From JBGPBY01 sp041481485 (GTDB lineage: Bacteria; Acidobacteriota; Terriglobia; 20CM-2-55-15): a stretch of DNA of 16,381 nucleotides. The notes under the pieces were generated by a model, which saw nothing but the letters and a program-made list of their open reading frames with translations, was not told the origin of the DNA and did no database searches. Position 1 is the stretch's first letter. Each line of letters begins with the position of its first letter. The position numbers and the translations under genes were made by a program. Shown piece by piece: positions 7,818-13,844 of the stretch. The stretch covers positions 1-16,381 of the forward strand of contig JBGPBY010000118.1 of the NCBI GenBank assembly GCA_041481485.1. The letters run 5' to 3'.

Positions 7818-8231
7818 ATGAGAAAGACGACAGCTATTTTGATTTGCCTGCTGGCATGCCTTGCAGTGACGATTCCGGTGGTGGCGCAGCAACGCGCCGC
7901 TGCTAGTGCGGATCCATTGAGCGGAACCTGGACCGGAGATTGGGGACCAAATGCCAATGATCGAAATCAGGTCAGCGTCGAATTGAAGTGGGATGGAAAA
8001 GCACTGAGCGGAACCGTCAAATCGATTCAGCCATCGAGACCGGACGTGATGCTGCAGAAGTCGACCTACACCGCGGCAACAAATGCCGTTCATATGGAAG
8101 CAGAGTCGGCCAACCCTCGTGGTGGCGGGACAGTTCACTTTATTATCGACGGTAAGCTCTCCGGAAACACGATGACCGGCTCCTGGAATCACGACAGCAC
8201 CAAAGGCGATTTCAAACTCACCAAAAAGTAA
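7818..8231 (+). CDS. Small secreted protein, GTWTGDWGPN family (copy A)
   Basis: A 137-residue protein of unknown function with a clear signal peptide (MRKTT, a hydrophobic core, then PVVA with likely cleavage before QQR). The mature part begins GTWTGDWGPN.NDR.QV.V and contains LKWDGKALSG, FIIDGKLSG and the C-terminal KGDFKLTKK. It is a clear paralogue of the minus-strand protein at 11987-12388, sharing GTW.GDWGPN, R.QV, WDGK..SG, the DGKL block and KGDFK. The alternating short strands suggest a small beta barrel or lipocalin-like fold (inference). GGAGG lies four bases before this ATG. It follows the large pirin by 41 bases but is probably functionally part of the secreted/membrane cluster downstream. 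Confidence 0.82.
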   Translation: MRKTTAILICLLACLAVTIPVVAQQRAAASADPLSGTWTGDWGPNANDRNQVSVELKWDGKALSGTVKSIQPSRPDVMLQKSTYTAATNAVHMEAESANPRGGGTVHFIIDGKLSGNTMTGSWNHDSTKGDFKLTKK

Positions 8232-8258
8232 GTAATCCCGTCTCCGAATTCTTGATGA

Positions 8259-8350
8259 CCCCCTGTAGGCGCGGTCTATGACCGCGCACAGTTTTTCAGA
8301 CTGTCAGATATCAGAGATTGTGCGCGGTCACAGACCGCGCCTACAGGGGG
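8259..8350. repeat. R1 REP-like palindrome, complete copy
   Basis: The arms 8259-8290 and 8319-8350 pair over 32 bp with a single mismatch. The outer part is CCCCCTGTAGGCGCGGTCT. Each arm is itself palindromic (GCGCGGTC-TAT-GACCGCGC on the left), giving a cruciform or BIME-like layout with a 28-base loop. A related copy begins at 16306 and a fragment at 2921. It separates the small secreted protein gene from the next membrane protein gene and could terminate or insulate transcription. Confidence 0.88.
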
Positions 8351-8365
8351 CTGCAGGCCCTCCCC

Positions 8366-8395
8366 TTGACACGACACTTGGGCCTGTGACACATT
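8366..8395 (+). promoter_or_regulatory. Possible promoter of the membrane-protein operon
   Basis: A perfect -35 hexamer TTGACA (8366-8371) lies just after the R1 palindrome. The best -10 match at 17-18 base spacing is poor (CACATT, 3/6, 8390-8395), so the assignment is tentative. The position, about 50 bases before a gene with a strong Shine-Dalgarno, is sensible. Confidence 0.3.
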
Positions 8396-8443
8396 GCGCC
8401 CGCGTTCGATGATTCAAACCGGAGTCCTTTAGGGGAGGCGAAT

Positions 8444-8950
8444 TTGCTTATTCCTTTGATTTTTAAAACCGTGGAAGAAAGCGGAATCAGCATGTGGATT
8501 CGCGATTCTCCGTCGCTGTTCGCCTATTGGTTCGTCATCAGCGCTCATGCCGTCGGTATGGGGTTGCTCGTTGGAGCAAGCGTGATCATCGATTTGCGAA
8601 TTCTTGGCGTTGCCCGCGACGTGCCGCTGTCACCTCTTCGAAAGCTATATGGAATCCTGTGGCTGGGCTTCTGGATTCAAATCGTTTCCGGAGCAATGTT
8701 GATCATTGCGTATCCGACCAAAGCTTTCATGAACTGGGATTTTTACCTCAAGATGATTCTGATTGCGCTTTCTGTCGTGGTGATGCGCATGATCTGGAAA
8801 CGCGTCTTTAGCGACGCCACGCTAAGCGAATCCGACATGATGCTCAAGGGCAAAACGCTGGCCATGCTGTCGCTGATCTTATGGCTGGGTGCCGTTACTT
8901 CAGGCCGGATGCTGGCGTACACGGCGACGCACATCCGCTATGACGGGTAG
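8444..8950 (+). CDS. Four-helix membrane protein, DUF6644-like
   Basis: A 168-residue integral membrane protein with four hydrophobic segments (about 26-50, 67-90, 101-118 and 137-156). Conserved positions are His35 in SAHAVGMGLLVG, Arg52 in DLRILG, the LYLKM-like YLKM before helix 3, and GRM (154-156) after helix 4. The same pattern recurs in the second half of the next gene, so this is a repeated domain, which I place with the uncharacterised DUF6644 family. The start is TTG, set by AGGGGAGG (8431-8438) five bases upstream; the first ATG, at 8492, has no comparable site. The in-membrane histidine hints at heme or metal binding but is not proof. It lies 15 bases before the next gene. Confidence 0.8.
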   Translation: MLIPLIFKTVEESGISMWIRDSPSLFAYWFVISAHAVGMGLLVGASVIIDLRILGVARDVPLSPLRKLYGILWLGFWIQIVSGAMLIIAYPTKAFMNWDFYLKMILIALSVVVMRMIWKRVFSDATLSESDMMLKGKTLAMLSLILWLGAVTSGRMLAYTATHIRYDG

Positions 8951-8965
8951 GAGACTTCGACGGCA

Positions 8966-9934
8966 ATGTACACGGCGCACTACCACCTGCTTCTGAACCA
9001 TTGGCCGATTCTCGGCACGATCATCGCGCTCGGGTTGTTCGTGGTTGCGATTTTCGCCAACCGGGAATCCCTGAAACAAATCAGCCTGGTGCTGATTGTG
9101 TTTCTTGCGCTGATGTCGATTCCCGCATACATGAGCGGCAACGCCGCCCAGCAGGCACTCAAAGACGCGCCGGACGTGTCCATGACGATGGTCGAGAATC
9201 ATCAGGGAGCCGCTTTTATTTCACTGTTGTTCATGGAACTCACGGGCGGTTTGGCACTGCTCGGGCTTTGGCGCTACAGCATTCCGCGAAAGGAAGGCCA
9301 CGGGGCCTCGCTGTCTGGAGGAGTTGCGGCCATAGTGCTTCTGTTTTTGGTTACGACCGTGGCCATGATGTCCATTACCGGAAACACCGGCGGGAATATC
9401 CGGCATCCGGAAATCGTGACCGAGAAAGAGCCCATTTCCGCACTGGGAACAGCCGGCGGAAAGATCGTGCCGATGGTTCAGGACTTTGTCATCAATTATT
9501 CGATGTGGATTTGGCCTGTCCTCGAGGATCTTCACTTCATTGGCCTCATCCTGCTGGTTGGCTCACTGGGCATTCTCAACATCCGCATCCTGGGTTTCCT
9601 CAAGCCTTTGCCGGTGGCGGCGCTGCACCGTTTTGTGCCGTGGGGAATCGCCGGCTTTGTCATCAACATCGTGACTGGCATACTTTTTTTTATCGGCATG
9701 CCAAACTTCTACACCAACAATCCGGACTTCCAGCTCAAGATGGTCTTTATGGTCGCCGCCGGAGCAAACCTGCTGCTGTTCTACTGCACCAGCGCATTCC
9801 GGTCGGTCGCCAACGTCGGACCCGGAGACGACGCTCCCTTTTCCGCAAAACTGGTTGCGGCCAGTTCCCTTTTCCTCTGGATTTCGCTGATTGTGCTCGG
9901 CCGGTACATGCCATTTTTCGAGGTTCTTCAGTAA
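8966..9934 (+). CDS. Eight-helix membrane protein: DUF2231-like half fused to DUF6644-like half
   Basis: A 322-residue integral membrane protein in two halves. The N-terminal half (1-150) has about four helices, with histidines at the places seen in DUF2231-type putative heme membrane proteins: H5/H7/H12 in the HYHLLLNHWP start, H79 in ENHQGA and H147 after the GNTGGNIRHP turn. The C-terminal half (about 178-318) repeats the neighbouring protein: MWIWPVLEDLHFIGLILLVGS (His190), NIRILG (Arg207), FQLKM and LGRYM (312-315). A b-type cytochrome-like electron-transfer or metal-handling role is possible (inference). GGAG overlaps the preceding stop codon, twelve bases before this ATG, a rather long spacing; the coupling implies one operon and probably one complex. 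Confidence 0.8.
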   Translation: MYTAHYHLLLNHWPILGTIIALGLFVVAIFANRESLKQISLVLIVFLALMSIPAYMSGNAAQQALKDAPDVSMTMVENHQGAAFISLLFMELTGGLALLGLWRYSIPRKEGHGASLSGGVAAIVLLFLVTTVAMMSITGNTGGNIRHPEIVTEKEPISALGTAGGKIVPMVQDFVINYSMWIWPVLEDLHFIGLILLVGSLGILNIRILGFLKPLPVAALHRFVPWGIAGFVINIVTGILFFIGMPNFYTNNPDFQLKMVFMVAAGANLLLFYCTSAFRSVANVGPGDDAPFSAKLVAASSLFLWISLIVLGRYMPFFEVLQ

Positions 9935-9978
9935 ATTTTAAGACTTCAGGACTAGACTCTCCGTGGCTTGAATAGTTC

Positions 9979-10007
9979 TTGACTTGAATGTGCAGCGCTT
10001 GAATAAT
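9979..10007 (+). promoter_or_regulatory. Sigma70-type promoter for the DUF6152-like gene
   Basis: TTGACT (9979-9984, 5/6) and AATAAT (10002-10007, 5/6) are separated by exactly 17 bases, inside the 114-bp gap after the membrane-protein gene. A start near 10014 would leave a leader of about 35 bases carrying the strong Shine-Dalgarno before 10049. The DUF6152-like gene may thus be expressed independently of, or above, the upstream genes. Confidence 0.55.
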
Positions 10008-10048
10008 TTGCATCGGGAATCCACGGAATAGTTGAGGGAGGTGTTGTA

Positions 10049-10444
10049 GTGACACGAAAGCTTATGAGCGTAATTCTTGGGGTCGGAGTGCTGGTTGCTG
10101 CAGCGCCCATCTTCGCCCATCACTCCGTATCAGCGGAGTTCGATACCACAAAGACCATTACCTTTACCGGAACCGTAAAAGTAGTGGAGTGGGGCAATCC
10201 CCACATTTACACCCAGGTCGTAGCGAAGGATGCCAACGGCAAAGAACACATGTATCGCGTAGAAGGCGGTCCGCCGAATTCGCTGTACCGCGCCGGCTGG
10301 AGATCCACGACACTGAAGGTTGGGCAGACCGTCACCGTAAAGGGAAATCCCGCGAAGAATCCGGATTCTCCCAACGTCGGCCAAGCCACCATCACGACGC
10401 AGGACGGGAAGAACGTATTTTCCGGTAACGCGCCTCAGTACTAA
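10049..10444 (+). CDS. Secreted DUF6152-like protein with His-His mature N-terminus (copy A)
   Basis: A 131-residue exported protein of a family of unknown function. The signal peptide (1-23, VLVAAAPIFA) ends in an A-x-A-like site directly followed by HHSVSAEFD, so the predicted mature protein begins with His24-His25. Further conserved features are TGTVKVVEWGNPH (His52), EGGPPNSL, GW and LKVGQTVTVKGNPAK, a strand pattern like a small OB-fold barrel (inference). Its relatives here are 13365-13769 and the first part of 13845-14981. An exposed N-terminal histidine is how CopC-type and LPMO proteins hold copper, so copper binding is worth testing. GTG is the start, set by GGGAGG (10036-10041) seven bases upstream. 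It has its own promoter and a strong terminator. Confidence 0.83.
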   Translation: MTRKLMSVILGVGVLVAAAPIFAHHSVSAEFDTTKTITFTGTVKVVEWGNPHIYTQVVAKDANGKEHMYRVEGGPPNSLYRAGWRSTTLKVGQTVTVKGNPAKNPDSPNVGQATITTQDGKNVFSGNAPQY

Positions 10445-10465
10445 ATACTTTTCGATTCAAATTCA

Positions 10466-10500
10466 AAGGCCCGCGAACCTCAGTTCGCGGGCCTTGTTGT
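10466..10500 (+). terminator. Rho-independent terminator after the DUF6152-like gene
   Basis: A perfect 13-bp GC-rich stem, AAGGCCCGCGAAC (10466-10478) with GTTCGCGGGCCTT (10483-10495), has a four-base CTCA loop and is followed by the T-rich GTTGTTTTAG. It starts 22 bases after the stop codon at 10444. Confidence 0.85.
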
Positions 10501-10525
10501 TTTAGGGCGGCTGGAGCAGCGTGCC

Positions 10526-10654
10526 GTCGCGTTCCCAGCCGCCTGGCGGGCAAGTTTCCCATAGCCACCGGCGTTAGCCGGTGGACAAAGGGAGCACGAC
10601 TTAGCGGGCCCACGCCGGTGGCTATAGGACTGCCGCTGCGACGCGGCTCTGAAG
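10526..10654. repeat. R2 dispersed palindromic repeat, inverted pair
   Basis: The left unit (10526-10584) includes CGTTCCCAGCCGC and the hairpin CCACCGGC-GTTA-GCCGGTGG (10565-10584). The right unit (10611-10654), CGCCGGTGGCTATAGG...GCCGCTGCGACGCGG, is in the opposite orientation. The left unit resembles the reverse complement of window bases 1-62 and the right unit resembles their direct strand. The pair sits between two terminators of convergent genes. No gene is seen in the 329-bp stretch 10445-10773, which holds only these terminators and this repeat. Confidence 0.75.
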
Positions 10655-10705
10655 TTTATCCGTTTTGCGGTAAAGGTAAGAAAGGGATCGCATTCGAAGT
10701 GGCCA

Positions 10706-10759
10706 GAAAACAAAGACGGCCGACAAACCATGTGAGGTTTGTCGGCCGTCTTTGTTTTC
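10706..10759 (-). terminator. Very strong hairpin terminator downstream of the 10774-11790 gene
   Basis: A perfect 24-bp stem (10706-10729 with 10736-10759) with a six-base loop. Read on the minus strand, it begins 14 bases after the stop codon, and the 3' side ends in TCTTTGTTTTC, giving a T-rich tail within the stem. As A-runs on one side pair with T-runs on the other, it would also work for transcription arriving from the left. Confidence 0.82.
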
Positions 10760-10773
10760 AGAGGGCGTTCGGG

Positions 10774-11790
10774 CTATTCCACGACGTCCGGCTTCTTCCA
10801 CAGCGTGATGGAGCCGTCGAAGATTCCACCGTTATTCTCTTCGCACGAGTACTCCATGAGCACATCGTTGGCCGGTTTGAGTCTCCAGGTGCGGACATTC
10901 ATCCAATCCACGCTATACATTTTGGGATCGTGAATGGTCACAGTATGCGTCATGCTATTGGAATCCGTTCTAAGGAACGTATTGATCATCACCACATCTT
11001 TGCTGTGGGGGTGACCGGTAGTGTCCAGCTTGGTATAGCCGTTAAAATTCTTGGTCTCGATGACCAGAGTGTCGCCATCCCAGTGCCCTATAGAATATCC
11101 GTTCCAGGCCGGTGGAATGTCTGCGGGCCATTTCAGCGGATTTGGTTCAATGGGTACGAAGGTGAACCATGTGTTCTGCTCCCACAACATGGCCAATGCA
11201 TCGACGCTGTGGACGAACTGCGAACCATGGGGCGAATTAATGTTGCGGGACATACCGAACGGCAAGCAGCTCCCGGCATAGTCTCCGTTTTTGACCGGAT
11301 CGTAGGCCTTCCACTCCTTCAACCCTAATTCGGTATAAGGCAGATCAAAAGTTTTAACGCGGCCGCCGCCGTCACGTGGTGCCTCGGGATACATTTCGCC
11401 CGCGCGCGCCATGGTAATGGCCGTTCTGGTTTTGGGATCGAGGACTGCGCCTCTGCCGGCCATATTGTTGGTGTAAGGCTCGGCCCAATGCCCGCTCAGA
11501 TCCGGTTTGCCATTCGACAGACGGGGAACGGGTCCGGCCGGAGCCGCGTTCTGGCCTCCGCGTCCGCCACCGCCACCAGCACCACGTCCTCCTCCGCGCT
11601 GTGCGCCTGCTGCAGGAGCTCCGTTAGCCGGAGCCTGACCTTGCCCTCCGGCGGCAGCTGCTGCGCCTCCTCGTGCGCCTGCCGCAGGTGCCTGAGGCGC
11701 TCCCTGACCCATTGCTATCAATGTGGCTGTAACTAAGACGGACACAGCCGCGGCAGTGATCATCGAATTCAAACGGATTCTCACTTTCAT
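10774..11790 (-). CDS. Secreted 'GDTLVV' family protein with Gly/Ala/Arg-rich linker (copy A)
   Basis: A 338-residue exported protein of unknown function. A hydrophobic signal peptide (about 8-27) is followed by a low-complexity linker (about 30-88) rich in Gly, Ala, Gln and RGG-like runs, then a globular domain. In it are SGHW, Cys175 in SCLPFG, the signature GYSIGHWDGDTLVIET (231-246), TKNFNGY, H-rich GHPHSKD, LRTDSNSMTHTVTIHDP and Cys316 in MEYSCEENN. The same two cysteines and signature occur in 12437-13333 and 13845-14981, so a disulfide is likely. The ATG follows AAAGGAG at very short spacing; the GTG two codons later (11784) is an equally good start. It lies 196 bases from the preceding gene of the set and may have its own promoter. 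Confidence 0.78.
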   Translation of the reverse strand: MKVRIRLNSMITAAAVSVLVTATLIAMGQGAPQAPAAGARGGAAAAAGGQGQAPANGAPAAGAQRGGGRGAGGGGGRGGQNAAPAGPVPRLSNGKPDLSGHWAEPYTNNMAGRGAVLDPKTRTAITMARAGEMYPEAPRDGGGRVKTFDLPYTELGLKEWKAYDPVKNGDYAGSCLPFGMSRNINSPHGSQFVHSVDALAMLWEQNTWFTFVPIEPNPLKWPADIPPAWNGYSIGHWDGDTLVIETKNFNGYTKLDTTGHPHSKDVVMINTFLRTDSNSMTHTVTIHDPKMYSVDWMNVRTWRLKPANDVLMEYSCEENNGGIFDGSITLWKKPDVVE

Positions 11791-11833
11791 ATCTCCTTTC
11801 GAGACGATGGCAAGTTGTGACTTTCTCGACGAT

Positions 11834-11862
11834 AGGCTATTCGCGAGCGTGAAGAGAGTCAA
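11834..11862 (-). promoter_or_regulatory. Possible promoter for the 10774-11790 gene
   Basis: On the minus strand TTGACT (11862-11857, 5/6) and TAGCCT (11839-11834, 3/6) are spaced by 17 bases, about 45 bases before the start codon, within the 196-base gap after the preceding gene. The -10 match is weak. The rest of the gap (11863-11986) shows no gene or hairpin. Confidence 0.3.
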
Positions 11863-11986
11863 GTTTAACGGTCAAAGAAACTGAACTTTTTCGATACCGT
11901 ATGAATTGGCTCTGCGAAGGGCTGCGACGCGGGCACCGGGCGAGAACTGTGGTTGTTCGTCGGCAACTGTCCTTTACTGGTCTCAG

Positions 11987-12388
11987 CTAGTCTCGCTTAA
12001 TCTTGAAATCCCCTTTTTCCGTACCGTAGGTATATGTTCCCTTCACGGTTCGAGTGTAGGAACCGAGGTCATCAAGCTTCCCGTCGGCGACAAAACGCAT
12101 CACCTTGCAATTGGGGTCCTTCGCATCCGCTTCCAGGTGAAAGGCCCACTTGGAGGAATCCAGAGTGGCGCTCGCGATCGGTACACTGTCCGGGCCAGGG
12201 TTGATCAATCCGGAAATCTTCTTGCCATCCCAGCTCATGACCAAAGTCACCTGGGTGCGGCGGGTGGCATTGGGCCCCCAGTCGCCGGCCCATGTTCCGT
12301 TCATCGGAAATCCTTGTTGAGCCGATACCGGTACAGTTGCCGCAACGCCGGCCAGAATCAAAAACAGACAGGCGGCTTTCAGTCGCAT
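11987..12388 (-). CDS. Small secreted protein, GTWTGDWGPN family (copy B)
   Basis: A 133-residue exported protein of unknown function: signal peptide MRLKAACLFLILAGV...VSA with likely cleavage before QQG, then NGTWAGDWGPNATRRTQVTLVMSWDGKKISGLINPGPDSV, FVADGKLDD and the C-terminal KGDFKIKRD. It is a paralogue of 7818-8231 in the opposite orientation; the NPGP turn and a YTRTVKGTYTYG strand pair differ from copy A. A compact beta fold is likely (inference). GGAGGAG lies just before the ATG, at short spacing. It sits between two 'GDTLVV' genes, 48 bases after the upstream one, so it is probably cotranscribed with it. Confidence 0.82.
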   Translation of the reverse strand: MRLKAACLFLILAGVAATVPVSAQQGFPMNGTWAGDWGPNATRRTQVTLVMSWDGKKISGLINPGPDSVPIASATLDSSKWAFHLEADAKDPNCKVMRFVADGKLDDLGSYTRTVKGTYTYGTEKGDFKIKRD

Positions 12389-12436
12389 CTCTCCTCCACT
12401 AATTCCATTTCAAAAAATATAAAAACGGCTTGGCAC

Positions 12437-13333
12437 TTACGGAACAATCTGGCTGCTGCGGTCGACTTTCCTTTGTTCGGATCCGACAAGAAGTTCCGGT
12501 GCGAAGTTATTATCCTGGCAGACGTATTCGAATAGTTCCGAATTCGCGCCAAATCTCATGCTGGAGCTGCGAGACCATTTGGCGGTGTAAGCGCCGGGAT
12601 CTTCGACGGTCAGCTCGTACTGCATGGTATTCATGTCCGTCCGCGTGAACTTCTCGATCAAATGCAGCTTTTCGGTGTGCGGCGCCTGGCCTCTGTCGAT
12701 CCAGAATTTTTCGTTAAAGCCGATGGTATCCACGACCAGCGTATCGCCCTCCCATTTGCCGATGGAATGGCCGTAGAAGCTGGGGTTCAGGTCTTTCGGG
12801 TGTGGACGTCCATCCATGTAGATGATTCGGAAGGTATGAGGCCCCCCGATATCCATAATCATGATGCGCTTGAGTTCGGGCAGGTCCACAATTTCGACTC
12901 CGTAGGGAGTCAGGAACTGACGCGGTCCGCCAGACGGTTTGCATCGGGTGTGCGGTTCGAATTCATTCACTCGCCGATAGTCGGAAATGGCCTTAGCCCA
13001 CGGCTGATAGGGAACATCGGCATTACCGCCACCGCCGCCATTCCACAGCCCGGTCTGGCCTGGAATCGCACCCAGACGCGGCGTGCCGTCTGGAAATTTG
13101 GGAGCAGCGGCTGCTGGCCCACCGCCACCGCCACGGTTATTGCCGCCGCCGCGCGCTCCACGCGCTCCGCCGGCGGCCTGGCCGTTATCCTGGGGAAGAG
13201 GGGGCGCCGCACCTGCTCCAGCAGTTCCCTGCGGTGCGGGCGCACCCTGACCGGCGAGATACATCGTGAACGCCAACACCATGATGAGCATTACACCAAT
13301 GGCAGATAACGACATGAATCGCTGGTTTAGCAA
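12437..13333 (-). CDS. Secreted 'GDTLVV' family protein with Gly/Ala/Arg-rich linker (copy B)
   Basis: A 298-residue protein of unknown function. The first 27 residues form a hydrophobic signal or anchor. Residues 28-78 are a low-complexity linker with an RGARGGGNNRGGGGG run. The domain follows with PYQPWA (108-113), Cys131 in RCKPSGGPRQFLTPYG, FRIIYMDGRPHP, YGHSIGKWEGDTLVVDT (187-203), GFNEKFWID, APHTEKLHLIEKFTRTD, VEDPGAYT and Cys272 in EYVCQDNN. The signature block is nearly the same in the fusion at 13845-14981. The start is TTG, set by GGGGGAGG (13347-13340) six bases upstream; an ATG six codons later lacks such a site. It begins 31 bases after the DUF6152-like gene, supporting one transcript. 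The role may be binding or enzymatic at the cell surface. Confidence 0.8.
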   Translation of the reverse strand: MLNQRFMSLSAIGVMLIMVLAFTMYLAGQGAPAPQGTAGAGAAPPLPQDNGQAAGGARGARGGGNNRGGGGGPAAAAPKFPDGTPRLGAIPGQTGLWNGGGGGNADVPYQPWAKAISDYRRVNEFEPHTRCKPSGGPRQFLTPYGVEIVDLPELKRIMIMDIGGPHTFRIIYMDGRPHPKDLNPSFYGHSIGKWEGDTLVVDTIGFNEKFWIDRGQAPHTEKLHLIEKFTRTDMNTMQYELTVEDPGAYTAKWSRSSSMRFGANSELFEYVCQDNNFAPELLVGSEQRKVDRSSQIVP

Positions 13334-13364
13334 GTCGAACCTCCCCCGTTTCGAACTAAACGAA

Positions 13365-13769
13365 CTAGTTGTTGATTCCCTGACTGGATCCCGCCTGCAG
13401 GCTGATGCCCGTTGCGGTGAACTTCACAGATCTGGCGTTCATCTTGTTGGTGCCGTTCTTGGCACGGCTGCCTTCAACGCTGAGTTCATCGCCGATCTTC
13501 AACTTCTCACGATTCCATCCGCTGCCCTGAAGCAGGTGCGGCGGGCCCATTTCGAAGCCCCAGTTCGTTTTCACGCCTTTGTCGTCTTTCACGTCCATAA
13601 AGATCCAAACGTGAGGATTGGTCCATTCGATCTTGGTCACCCAGCCATGCAGGGTGATGGGTTGATTGGCATCGAACTCGGCGGAGAATGAATGATGAGC
13701 AACGAGTGGTGCAGTTGCGGCAAACAATCCCCCCAAGGCCAGAATAGAAAGTGCGATCCTAAACTTCAT
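13365..13769 (-). CDS. Secreted DUF6152-like protein with His-His mature N-terminus (copy B)
   Basis: A 134-residue exported protein. The signal peptide (1-24, ...FAATAPLVA) is followed directly by HHSFSAEFD, giving a predicted mature start at His25-His26. Conserved elements are LHGWVTKIEWTNPHVWIFMDV (His53), WGFEMGPPHLL, GW and LKIGDELSVEGSRAKNG, all matching the order in the plus-strand copy at 10049. It differs in a longer tail (KMNARSVKFTATG). The fold looks like a small beta barrel (inference) and the function is unknown. GGAGG lies eight bases before this ATG. It sits between the DUF6152/'GDTLVV' fusion (75 bases upstream) and a free 'GDTLVV' protein (31 bases downstream), so the operon holds the fusion and its separate parts. 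Confidence 0.85.
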   Translation of the reverse strand: MKFRIALSILALGGLFAATAPLVAHHSFSAEFDANQPITLHGWVTKIEWTNPHVWIFMDVKDDKGVKTNWGFEMGPPHLLQGSGWNREKLKIGDELSVEGSRAKNGTNKMNARSVKFTATGISLQAGSSQGINN

Positions 13770-13844
13770 TAGAGATTCCTCCTGCTGGATTGAGTAATGT
13801 GAACATTGTCTTTAATTTCTTCTCGCTCAGTTGTCAACAAATCT

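Noticed and set aside
7818..8231. Copy A of the small secreted protein as a lipoprotein (LLAC near residue 14)
   Set aside because: The hydrophobic core continues well past the Cys and a normal VVA signal-peptidase site follows, so a lipobox is unlikely.
10618..11328. 236-codon open frame on the plus strand
   Set aside because: It is antisense to the 'GDTLVV' gene and crosses the terminator hairpin; the translation has no recognisable domain.
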